A stretch of 64,000 nt of DNA from Arcuatula senhousia (lineage: Eukaryota; Mollusca; Bivalvia; Mytilida; Mytilidae): assembly GCA_963971305.1 (NCBI GenBank), contig OZ020304.1:21930103-21994102 (forward strand), written 5' to 3'. Both the position numbers and the translations under genes were made by a program. Shown here piece after piece: positions 1 through 11,700 of this stretch (position 1 is its first letter; each line of letters starts with the position of its first letter). Under the pieces are notes generated by a model, which worked only from the letters and a program-made list of their open reading frames with translations, was not told where the DNA came from and ran no database searches.

Positions 1-600
1 ATATATGAAGGTTGTTTTTGTCTACAAAAATTATGTCTCAGCTCGTTTACCCAAAAGTAAGTACATAGGTCAGTTTGTTCCACAAAAGTTGAAGGATCAT
101 AATTTCCTGACAATATGCACAACTTTATATGGGCTATATGGTGTGCAAGCAACATACCACCAAGTTAAAGTTCCATATAATTCCATCACTTCTTTAAGGG
201 ATGTTGCATTAACAAGATAAGTGGAATTGTTAGCAAATTTTGAATTCAAAAGGCCACAACTCCCACAAAAATTTGACCATCATATAATTTCTTTGTAATA
301 TGCAAAACTTCATATGAACTAACTATATACCTGTACCATTTTCCATAAAATGCCATACAAAAGTAGTTTCAGTAGCTGACAAGATGATAAATGAGTATTT
401 TCAGTGAATTTATAAATTCATAAGGCCATAACACCGACAAAATTGAGGATCAAAATTCCTTAGTGTCATGCACACATACCAAGTTTTATTGAATTCCTTT
501 CAGTAGTTTCGGAGGGGTTTATAAGCTGACAAATGGTGACAGACAGATAGACACCACAAAACAGTATGTCTCCCCAACAAAGAGGGGGAATGTAAATACA
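1..600 (-). repeat. Tandem-core repeat element, family 1 (partial)
   Basis: About 172-bp units marked by GGCCA(T/C)AACTCCCACAAA and TGCACAACT(T)TATATGG (near 79, 251, 422). It ends near 565-595 with GTATGTCTCCCCAACAAAG followed by a G run, which read on the minus strand is a hairpin of ATGTCTCC/GGAGACAT type. It is cut by the window edge. Confidence 0.75.
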
Positions 601-879
601 TGTACTGGTATACCACAAGTGATAATCTACCCTGACATGTTTCTTGGGCTTAAACATTGGTAATAAAAAGAGTGAAGCATGAGAGAACACCAATGAAATT
701 TGTGTCGGGTCTCAAAAATATGAATATACCTCATGCTTTTGATCTGTGGCTTTATAGTTTTATTTAATTCCATTATTCTTCCACACACCTTTAAAAAATG
801 CCTAATGAGATTTTTTTATCTAAATTGTTGCCTTTACATCTACAAGGCAGAAATCCACCTCTTATCTTAATATTTCATT

Positions 880-1862
880 ACAAAACTTTGTTTTTGCCTG
901 CAAAAATGATGTCTCCCCCCGTTTCCCCAAAAAGGAGTAGGGGCGATTAGGCCCTTATTTAGCCTAAAAATATGAAGGTTATGCAAAAGTGTCCATTTCT
1001 GGTTGAAATATAGCACAAGCCCTGCCTTAAAGGAAAACATGTCTTAAAATCTAATATTGAAGCATAATTATGATGTCATAATTCTAGTGATTTTGTCAAA
1101 AATGATAAAATTTTGGTTGTTTTCATGGTACATTTTGGACCAGAAATAATCGTCCGCACAGGAGAAACAAGTTCATATTTTAAGAGAAGGTTAATATAAG
1201 CTGTATGAACAATCTGTACAAATATTAAGTGGTTTCTTGTGTGCGGAGATACTTTTCTAATCCAAAATGTATGATTTTCTTAATGAAGGTCACTTTTATC
1301 CATATTTTTTACCAAATTAATAATTCAAAAAAATTAAAAAATATAAGAAGTTTCTCATATTCTGGATATTTAATGAATGTTTTATCACCATCTGACAACA
1401 GTATTCAAAGGTTGAGAATTGGGTGGAATATAGGCCAAAAACAGACCTTATCACCCTTACTCCTTTCTAAGTTCAAAGGGCCATAACTCCCACAAATATT
1501 TGAGGATAAAAAATTCCTGGTAATTTGCAATCTTGTGCACAACTACATATGGTGTCTTCCTATTAACCAAGTTTCATTGAATTCGGTTCAGTAGTTTCAG
1601 GGGAGTTGCGCTGACAAGATGATAAATGAGGATTTTCAGCAAATTCCTAAGTTCAAAGGGCCATAACTCCCACAAAAATTTGAGGATAAAAAATTTCCTA
1701 GTAATATGCACAACTATGTATGGTGTCATTCCTATTTACCAAGTTTCTTTGAATTCGGTTCAGTAGTTTCAGAGAAGTTACGGTTGGATGGAAAGACGGA
1801 CAGACTGTCAGACACGACACTTACAATATGTCTCCTAACAAAATGGGGGGGGGAGACATAAT
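880..1862 (-). repeat. Tandem-core repeat element, family 1 (second copy)
   Basis: Same units at about 1480 and 1660 (GGCCATAACTCCCACAAA), a GACGGACAGACTG tract near 1795, then AATATGTCTCC...GGGGGAGACAT at 1828-1860, the terminal hairpin. The left part (1000-1400) is too diverged to phase. Confidence 0.75.
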
Positions 1863-2504
1863 TTTACAAATTTGCAGTTTCCTGTAGCCATATGAAAACA
1901 GGTAAATGTAATTACTGGTAGGTTATTGAACCAATTATGGTTGATGTATAGTATATGTTTCTGATCCTGCTGCGACTACCAGTTTTCTAGGGTTTAAAAA
2001 AATCAATACTACATATATTTTAAATGTTTATTATAAATAACAAGAGCAAAATAAATAGCTCAAAATATGACAAAATATCAAAAGATTTCATTTGCAATGA
2101 TTATAACAAAAATTACATTTACTGCCAATAGGGGCATTAAATCAATAGAAAGTATACATATAAATTTGAAATAAATATAACCAATATGCATGTACTATAT
2201 ATTTTATACAAATAATAATAAATAAATGAGATCAAAATGTAATATGTTCTTTTAATTTGTATTTTGCTTTACTAGTGATACTTTGACATTATTTTTTTCG
2301 AAGCTAAAAAGTCCTTAGTCATTTTATCTGTCCCTTAATCCTAGTGCTAATTTCTGCAAGCCATACCCGAACTAAATCGGATATTATCTAAAGAAGCTAA
2401 AGACCTGATCTATTTATTTAAACATAATCATTGATCTTTACAAGAATTTTCCAAAATCATTAGTTTTTAATTCATATTAAATTTTTTTATACTTGATACA
2501 TAGT

Positions 2505-2797
2505 TTACTGAGATCCTTCAAGTTGTAAGTACTGAAAAATCAGGGGAAGACATAAAACATCGGTCTCGGACAACAAAACAAAGAAATCGTCATAATTATC
2601 GTGATTATACAAACATTCTCTGGTCACCTCAATGATATCATCCAGCTTCTCTTCACCAAATATTTCTGTAAGTCTCTTGAATGTTTTATTCTTAGCAGTA
2701 TTAGGTACCTCTAAAAAGTCTTGCAGTGACATATACAAGGCTCTGTTGATGTATTTGATCATTTCTTTTTCACCAGATGACTCTTGTTGTTTATTTG
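2505..2797 (-). CDS. NEK kinase exon 9 (C-terminus, stop)
   Basis: Acceptor tttttcag; starts [16 protein letters not shown] and ends in LQLEGSQ stop. It is predicted to be mostly helical. The segment [19 protein letters not shown] resembles the helical C-terminal module of NEK1/NEK4-type proteins (an impression, not an alignment). Candidate poly(A) signals (TTTATT on the + strand) lie a short way downstream. Confidence 0.85.
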
Positions 2798-5700
2798 CTG
2801 AAAAATACAAAAGAACAGTTGTACTTGCACATATAATAACATGAATTTAACCACAAATATTTAGCATTCATGTACATAACAAGTAAATCTGTGAGCTAAT
2901 ACTCACTGCTCACCATTGTTCAGTAAACAGGAAGTAGATGACCTAGGAGCATTAAATCACTTTACATTATATGGTACTATAGGATAAAGCTATTTACAAA
3001 ATATCAGAACTCTACTTAATGTAGTTGCTAAGAAAACTGAAACATAAAGTTTGCATGTATATCCATTATATGTAAAATCCTAAATCATGAGTATTAGGTA
3101 AACAGGAAGTAGATGACGTATGAGCAGAAAATCGCTATGAACCATAATGTACTAAATAGGATAAAGCTATTGACAAAATATCAGACCTCTACTTTATGTT
3201 GTTGCTAAGAGATGAAAATGTTGCCTGTATTCCATTATATATGTAAAATGCTAAAAACATACTTACACATAGGATTTCTATGTGAAGTTAAAACTTAAAA
3301 TATAACATTGGTATATTCACCCAGATCAAAATTCAAAATTAATACAACCAAGTTCCAGGCAATAAAATATGGCTTTATCTAACAGGTGTGTTACGTCTAT
3401 GAAAGACTCCGCAAAGGCATTCTGAGGTTGAAAATGCCAAATACTACATGAATATAAAGAGCACAGTTCAGTTTGGCCATTTTAAAACATAGGTAATCTA
3501 TCGATTACGAACCTCACCAAATTATTGTCACTTAGTGGGAATTGACTTGAACTTTTCAAAAATTTCAAGTACTCATCCATGCAGAAAAAGATCACAGCCA
3601 GCATCTGAACCATGCATCCCTAAATCCACCTACCATACCAATTTGGTTGATGTGGTACTTGCCTCTTAGCAGAAATGGACTTGAACCATTTTTCTGTATG
3701 TGGTCATCCATACAAATAATATAGGTCACAGCCAGCATCCAAAGCATGCATTGTGCCAACATCTATAGGTGCACCTACCATACCATTATGGATGATGTTG
3801 CAGTTGTCAGCAAGTGGGAATGGACTTTAACCATTCTTCTGTAAGTGGTCATCCATGTGGAAAATATAGGTCACAGCCAGCATCAAAGCATGCATTGTTT
3901 TAGCATCACTATGTGCATCTACAATACCAATTTGGTTGATGTGGCACTGGACAGTTATTGTGTATAGACCTTAACCATTCTTCAGTAAGTGGATCTGGAT
4001 GTCAACACCGACGTTCGGGGTATCCCATAAGCCCCCCTTTTGTGAGGTGAGCTAAAACCTTTTATGGCTGCATTTTTATCAATGGTTGTTTTTTCATAGT
4101 AAATTTCATTATTGGCTTTTTTAAATGTTAGCTTGCATACATTATTCCTGCACACCTAATGTAATTATATACTGGTATTTAATGCATTACTGTTGTCTAA
4201 TAGATTTTGTAACTGGATTACAAAGGACTAAAGCCACGAACCCTCATATTTGGCCCTAAACCTGGCCATTTTTTCAAATTCATTTGTTAGATAAGATTTT
4301 TGTGGCCAAGTAGTCAAGAATGATTACTTGCTTCAAAACAAAATCAATTTTAAAGTTTTGTGTACTTGTGATGTTGTAATGACATCATAAAGTTACGCTG
4401 AAATTGAAAATATGCTATTTTCAGCTAAATTTCACAATTTTCCACCAGGTTTTTGGTGAAAATGACATGGGCGCCACCCCTCGCCCATTAATATTTTTGC
4501 TTAATTTTTTTAAATACATTATTTTCTTCATATTTCAACAAAAAATTCGATGGGCGAGGGGTGGCGCCACATAGAAAATCACAAAATTGTGACTGAAAAA
4601 CAAGTCATTTTGGCCAAAAAGTGAAAAATCACTGATTACGGCTATTTTTGAAGGGTTAGGGTACTTGAAAATTCAATTATGCACCATAATCAAATATTTT
4701 CTCTTTTAACACAGACATCCAGCTATACATACTCAAATTTTGGTGTAAAACAAACCAATTTTGATATCTGAGTATTAACAGGGCCAAATATGGGGGTTTG
4801 TGGCTCTAGTCCTTTCAAACCAGTTTCTTACCAGATTTGTTGTGTTCTTTCTTCACTAAGTAGGTTTCTGAGCCAGCTTTCCTTACAATATGACCTTGTC
4901 CTTGATCATGTGATTTTTCTCTTTCATTCATGGCATCATCACATGAACTTGATCTTCTGACATAACTCTTTTCATCAACCTCTGTGTTTGGCACATAAAG
5001 ACAGCCATCAGAAACTGAAACTTTTCTGCATTTTTCCACTGTTGGTTTTCTGCTTAGTTTAACCTTGGATCTTCTCACCCCATCATCAAGTGATCTTTGA
5101 TATTTATTTTCTATAGAGGATATGTTGTCTTTTCTAGCCTCTACAGATGAAGGTCTGCTATAGCTTTTGCCATCTGGAGACTTTCTGCTGCCTCTCTCAA
5201 TAGATATTCTTCTTCCATTCTGTTTTGGTGCAATTCTACTGCTTTCTTTTGACCCTTGTCTTAATTCTGCTGACTGTCTTTTTCCTATATCAGAGGAAAG
5301 CCTTCTTTTTTCTGATGGCTTTTTATCCTTTATTCCATGACTATCTAGGCTTTCAATAGATGCTCTTCTACTTTTGGAACTTTCAATGGAAGCTCTTCTA
5401 CTTTTGGAACTTTCAATGGAAGCTCTTCTACTTTTGGAACTTTCAATAGATGCTCTTCTACTTTTGGAACTTTCAATGGAAGCTCTTCTACTTTTGGAAC
5501 TTTCAATAGATGCTCTTCTACTTTTGGAACTTTCAATGGAAGCTCTTCTACTTTTGGAATTTTCAATGGATGCTCTGCAGCTTTTGGAACTTTCAATGGG
5601 TGCTCTGCAGCTATTGGAACTTTCAATGGATGCTCTTCGATTTTTGGAACTTTCAATGGATGCTCTTCGACTTTTAGAAGATTCAATGGATGCTCTGCAG

Positions 5701-8700
5701 CTTTTATCAGCAGACAGCCTTCTGCTGTTATCAACTGGAGGCTTTAGACGATAATCAACTGAAGATCTCTTTCTGTTTTCCCCAGAATTTTTATTCTGAT
5801 TTTCGACAGATGAAACACCATTGTCCACTGATCCACGTTTGCTTTGTTCTTTTGTTGGTGCTTGACTTTTATCAATGACAGTTTGAAGAGATTCTTCTAA
5901 TGAAGCGAGGACGACACTGGCATCACTAAAGACTTCATCATCTACACTCTCATTTGTTGTCATGTCTTCTCGGTTGTTTTCGCTTTCTACTGAAGCTGCA
6001 GAGGACCTTTTACTTTGTCTTTCTATATTTCTATATAAAACAGATCTTACACATTCATCCTGAAAAGATACAGTAAAACCTGTACTAGTGACCACCTCCA
6101 TATAAAGACTTCCTGTCCATAAAGACTATTTTGAGTCCCCCCAACAATTTTTCCTATATATTTGACCTCTATTTAGTGACCACCTGTCCAACGTGACTAG
6201 TGACCATAAGAAACTGTCCCTTGAAGTGCCAAAACCTGTATGTAAGGACCTTTAATTAGTGCAAATGACTCTTAATTGGTCTGGGTCAGCTGTCAGATCA
6301 AAGCTAATTAGGAAGTGTCACCTTTCTTTGATATTTAGTAATTAGTTCTCAGGTAAATTTTAGGAAGAATTATCACTTATTGCTTGTGTCAGGAGGGTCA
6401 ATTTAACTTAAGTCTTAAAGAGTTGGTAATTAATAATTTTGTCATTTCTAGATTTATGAAATTTATTACTATAGTAATCAAATGGAGATATTTTTTTATG
6501 ATTTTATGAATTATGAGATATTCTTTGGCAACATTCCCTTTACTTATGAATAAGGTAAAAAGGGATATTTAAAAAAAATATACTTTTAAACTGCATACTA
6601 AAATACTGTAAACCCATATTCAAACATGTATTAAACAAAGTTATAGATAAATTTTCTCAAGACATGTATGTTAAAAATATTAATGAAATATTGCCAGTAA
6701 AATAGTCTATTGTTTATAGTTTCAATAGGACAATATTAAATCAGAATACTATACTTTCTATAGATCTATGGAAACTGTGTCTCAGTTAATACACATACAC
6801 ATGCACATGCCTAACATTATATATATAATTTATCTCGACAACCTCTATATAAAGACCCCCTGTCTCTAGTGACCTTTTTGTCAAGGTCCCTTGAAGGGTC
6901 ACTATAGACAGGTTTGACTGTAAATACATATACGCACTTTTAAACGAAATAATTTTTTTTTATCGCAAATTTAATTATCAATTTTTAATGTAAGACAAAA
7001 TAAATAGAATTTTAGAAAATTATGAGTAGCATTTGCATTGAAAGAAAATTGGATTCGTTTTCTTGTAAACTTTTAAAAGCCAAAGATTTTAATTTGATTA
7101 TCAATCATTTAAACTATGCCTAATATTGTAAAGAAAGTGTTATCGAATCCAGTTTAAACTGGAATACAACAATGAAGTTTTTTTTTTTTTGTGCTTTGTT
7201 ATTGATTATCATTAGGGGGAAGGTTGGCGCCAAAAAACTAGTTTAACCCCGCCACATTTTAATGTGCCTGTCCTAAGCCAGGAACCTTTATCAAAGCTTA
7301 TGTTTGTATTTAGTCGAATTTTTGTTAATTGTTTTTTTGTCAAGAAGAGGGTCTTTCAATGCACTTTGGGATTGGGCTTGAATCATATGTATTTTATTTT
7401 CAATCCAGGGGCAAATTGAAAAACAGCGAGCAGCGACTGCTGGTCACATTGAAGGCTGCTGGCTGTTTTCCATTGTGGATATTTAAAATATACGTTTATA
7501 ATGTAGGTTGTGTCGCGTACACTTATTCCACATCTCATTTTCTTCTATTTATACACTTTGCAGTTGCATGGATGTGCAATGGTATTGACAGGTGTAAATA
7601 TTGATATGCAGATTTGATTAACTGAATTTTTTTTATATTTTCATGGAAAAAATATCATTAAACTAAATTTTCATGCCTAATATATCTACTGATTTATTAG
7701 AAAGTATTACAAATGTAACAGTAATAATGTTTTGGTTTATAAATGCCATATGGTGCACCAAATTTAGTTTATGGTTCAATAAACCCAAAAATGATTCCAG
7801 TTAATTCTCAAATCTTGAATACATTACCATGGTGTACAAATTGATAAACACTAAGCTGTTAGAAGTTCAAATTAATTGAAGTATGCTGAATGTGCATTCT
7901 TTCAAGGATAAGTTCAAATTATATATTTCTTGAATTTAATCATTTTGCAAATGCTTACATATACTTATCAAATTTTTTCACTTTGTTCTTATATATGGTG
8001 ATATATATCAAATAAGGAATAAGTGTCTTTTGTTTGTTTTTAAGTGAAAGTATAGTATCAGAATTGACTGCAATGATGACAAAATTTCATATTTTTAGTG
8101 TGTGTGAATTCGTACATCGATTTAAACAAGAATAGCAGGAACTGCTTACTCTTTTGGAGCACCTGATAGAAAATAATGAGATGTGGAATAAGTGTATGTG
8201 TCACAGCTCACATAAACAAGCAGTAAATTGGAAAGACTACAATGAAATAAATATGAGTTCACTCTCATTACGCCTTGAGTTTGAGTTCACTCTCATTATG
8301 ACTTGAGTTTGAGTTCACTCTCATTACGACTTGAGTTTGAGTTCACTCTCATTACGACTTGAGTTTGAGTTCACTCTCATCACGACTTGAGTTTGAGTTC
8401 ACTCTCATTACGACTTGAGTTTGAGTTCACTCTCATTACGACTTGAGTTTGAGTTCACTCTCATTACGACTTGAGTTTGCATTGTTGACTGCTATTCAGT
8501 TGATTTTGTATTTCTGTGTTTCAGTTGCCTGTTTTCCAATCTATCACCAGAGGGAGCGTCTATCAACACTGACCTCTATACTATCACGCTAAGGATCATG
8601 GAAATATTTTAATGATATTCAATCCCCGAATTCGGGGAAATTACCCACAATCCTTAGTGCAATAGTATAGAGGTCAGTGTTGATAGACGCTCCCTCTGGT

Positions 8701-11700
8701 GATAGATTTGCCGGTTTTCTCCCAGGTTTTCTCTTCCTGATCTCGTTGGTGTTTACTGGTTTTGTCTCTGCTCTTTTGTATTTTTGACATTTGGATGCCT
8801 TACTGGTACCTCTGCTTCTTTCTCTCTTCTTCCAAAAGACAAATTAATGCCCAATCTCCCAACATTTGGGACGATAGACCCAAATACTATATGCCTCCCT
8901 ACTTTTGTAGATTGGGCATAAAAAGAGCTTTACCTTGTATTGTTTGCATTGGTTTTGTTCTGGACCAGATATAGACGATCTCTGTTGTGATACAATCCTT
9001 TTTATTCTAGGTGTCGCCACTGAAAATCTACGAAACTTTGGATTCTTGACTTGGTATGTTTGATTACCAATAAGTCTCCTTGGGTCAATCTAAAAAGATA
9101 AACTTGAGATAAAAAACGAAAAGGCTGGATTTTTTTAAATGGAAATAGGTGAGCAATAGTCTTGATATAAGATCCCACAGTGCTGAATTTGCATACAAGT
9201 AAAAAGAGTTGTGATAGTTCTTGCAGAGAAAACAGTTTCATAAATTTTTCCCCACCTGCCAACCAATATTCACTTTCTTTTGATGTTAACTCTTTAAATC
9301 GTGCCAAACTAATTTAAACAAGAACATGTCCAAAAGTCGAATGCCTTATCTGGCATATTTGGGACAGATGGACAAATGGATGAACAGACCCGTACACTGT
9401 ATGCCAACCTACTTTGGTAAATGGGGCATAAAAAAGAAATATGTGAGAAGTAAAACCCCTGCTTTAGTATTGAGGAAATGAAACGATAGACACAGGTATA
9501 ACAGTGTATCCACCTCTTCTTCAAATATGAAATAGAATGTTCAGAAAGGTCAAGAAATAGGTTATTCTTACATTTTCTTTATCAGACAACCAATCAACAC
9601 CTTTCTTTTTTGGACTAGGAATATCAACTTTACTGACGACATCATCCTTCTTTTCTATGTTCGGCTGTATACTACGCAGTGGGTCACTTCCTTTTCTTGC
9701 CGACTGAAATGGCACTTTCTTATTTGCTGAATCTTTCCTTGTGATCTTGCTGTGATCATTAATTTCAGTTTTGTCATTTGCAGATGATTTCCTTCTGATT
9801 GATTTATTGTCAACATTTGCAGAATATCTTCTCAGGGCCAACTGAGGTATCTGTCTCTTGGGTGCCGAGTCGTATCTTTGGACAAAAGTTTTCAAGGGGG
9901 AGAAATTCAATACTTCGTTTGCTGATAACCGTTTATCTGGATCTTTGTCCAGGAGTCTTGTGCATAGGTATCGAATAGTTGTACCAAAATGGCTGAAATT
10001 AAATTTAATCAACTTCATTGTTACCTAATAGAGAGAATATAAGTACATGTATGTTAAAACTGTTATCCAATGTAATAAATTATCACATTACAAAATCTGT
10101 GAGCCACTGCTTTTTCAATAATAACCCCACTTCCCTAAGAATTGAATAAATTCATAATCAGGAAGTAGATATGCAACAGACCTAAAATCAGTATTTGCAA
10201 TATGCATGGCCTGTTACATGTATTTGAGATAGTTGCACACTATATACTGACCTCAGTTTAAGTCTCGTATCCATATGATTTCATTTGTGCAAGTTAAACA
10301 AAGTAACTATTACGAGAGATTCCTAATATATTTATGGACTGAAAACTAATTATTGGTAGAGGTTCAGCTGAATTCTATACTTCTTTGCTAATGAAAAATT
10401 TGATGCAGCATGTTCAACTTTTTTTAAAAAAGTACATGAGAAGAAAATCTGTCAGTCAAAACATGCAAAACAGGACGGATTTTCTTATACAGGAAGAAGG
10501 TTAGTGATACCTGAAATTGAATGAAACATCATGGGACCCCACCCCAATGCTGTATATAAAATACGACTGTCTGTGATTAGAATTTGTTGAGAAAACCGTT
10601 ACAAAAATTTCCCTGCCCTTCACCATTTGTCAATCTGTGAAATCCAAAAACTACTTTCATTGGTTACTCTTTATTTAAACTACCTGTCTTCTTTAATTAA
10701 ATTGATTTACTTACCTGGGAACTGGATCAAATTGTCCTGTCATAATCTTCATCACCAAAGAGTCAAAATCTTTAGCATTGAAGGGAACATGAAGTGTACA
10801 CATCTCATACAGAACACACCCTAAAGCCCACATGTCACTTTTATGGTTATATCTAGAGAAGTTAAGGAGGAACAAAAAAAAATGTTCTTGTATATAAAGA
10901 TGTAAGTAATAGAAAACTAACAGGACATTTCCATTTGGGGCCTTGTCTCGGGACATATTCTAAAGCAAAAAAGAAATGCTATCATGTAAGTTCTTCAAAT
11001 CATACTTTTTCATTTTAAACATAAAGCATTGTCACAAATTAACATTCTATACCAAACATTTCTCTGTAACATGTTTTATCTATTTTGGGGGAGTTTAAAA
11101 CAAAAACGGGACAGAAAACTTAAAAAAATTGCAGTTCTTGCATTCATAGCATAAACAAATTTGAATTTGTTCCCTGAACATGCTGAAGTTAACTTCAACT
11201 AATATTGATTAGACTTTGATGCTTAGAACATTTGAATGGTCAATTCATGTTTTATTGTTTTTGGGCACAAATAAACTGTTGACTTTTTTGTGATACAATG
11301 ATTTGATAAATGGCTTGGTCAATGATTAAACATAAAGTGTGTAAAAATTGTCATGACTTTCAGTGATATTATGCAGTTGTCTTGATTGGAATATCAGTAA
11401 TGATTTTTGTAAGGACTAATTTAAAGATACGGTTTCTGCTGGCATATTTCTGGACTCAAATAAAATGGTGTTCCAATTGTAGTCATGGCAACATCATGTC
11501 GATCTCTCAGAACTCGGGCAATACCAAAATCACCAATCTTTACTAAATTTTTGGATGTCAAGAATATGTTTTGGGCTTTGAGATCTGAAAGGAAACCAAA
11601 AGAAAATATTATTACTGTTCATATTTATGTCTTTAACACATAGAAATATAGCATGATATAAATGTTTGTATTGTCCATGCAGATAAAGATCTGTTTTAAA

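Noticed and set aside
5345..5734. Direct-repeat array as a possible CRISPR
   Set aside because: Units are contiguous without spacers, coding, and in a eukaryote.
5374..5754. Open frames on the opposite strand and in a second frame across the NEK minisatellite
   Set aside because: They follow from a 30-bp period without stops. The minus-strand frame is joined to kinase exons in phase; the others have Leu/Glu-rich low-complexity products.
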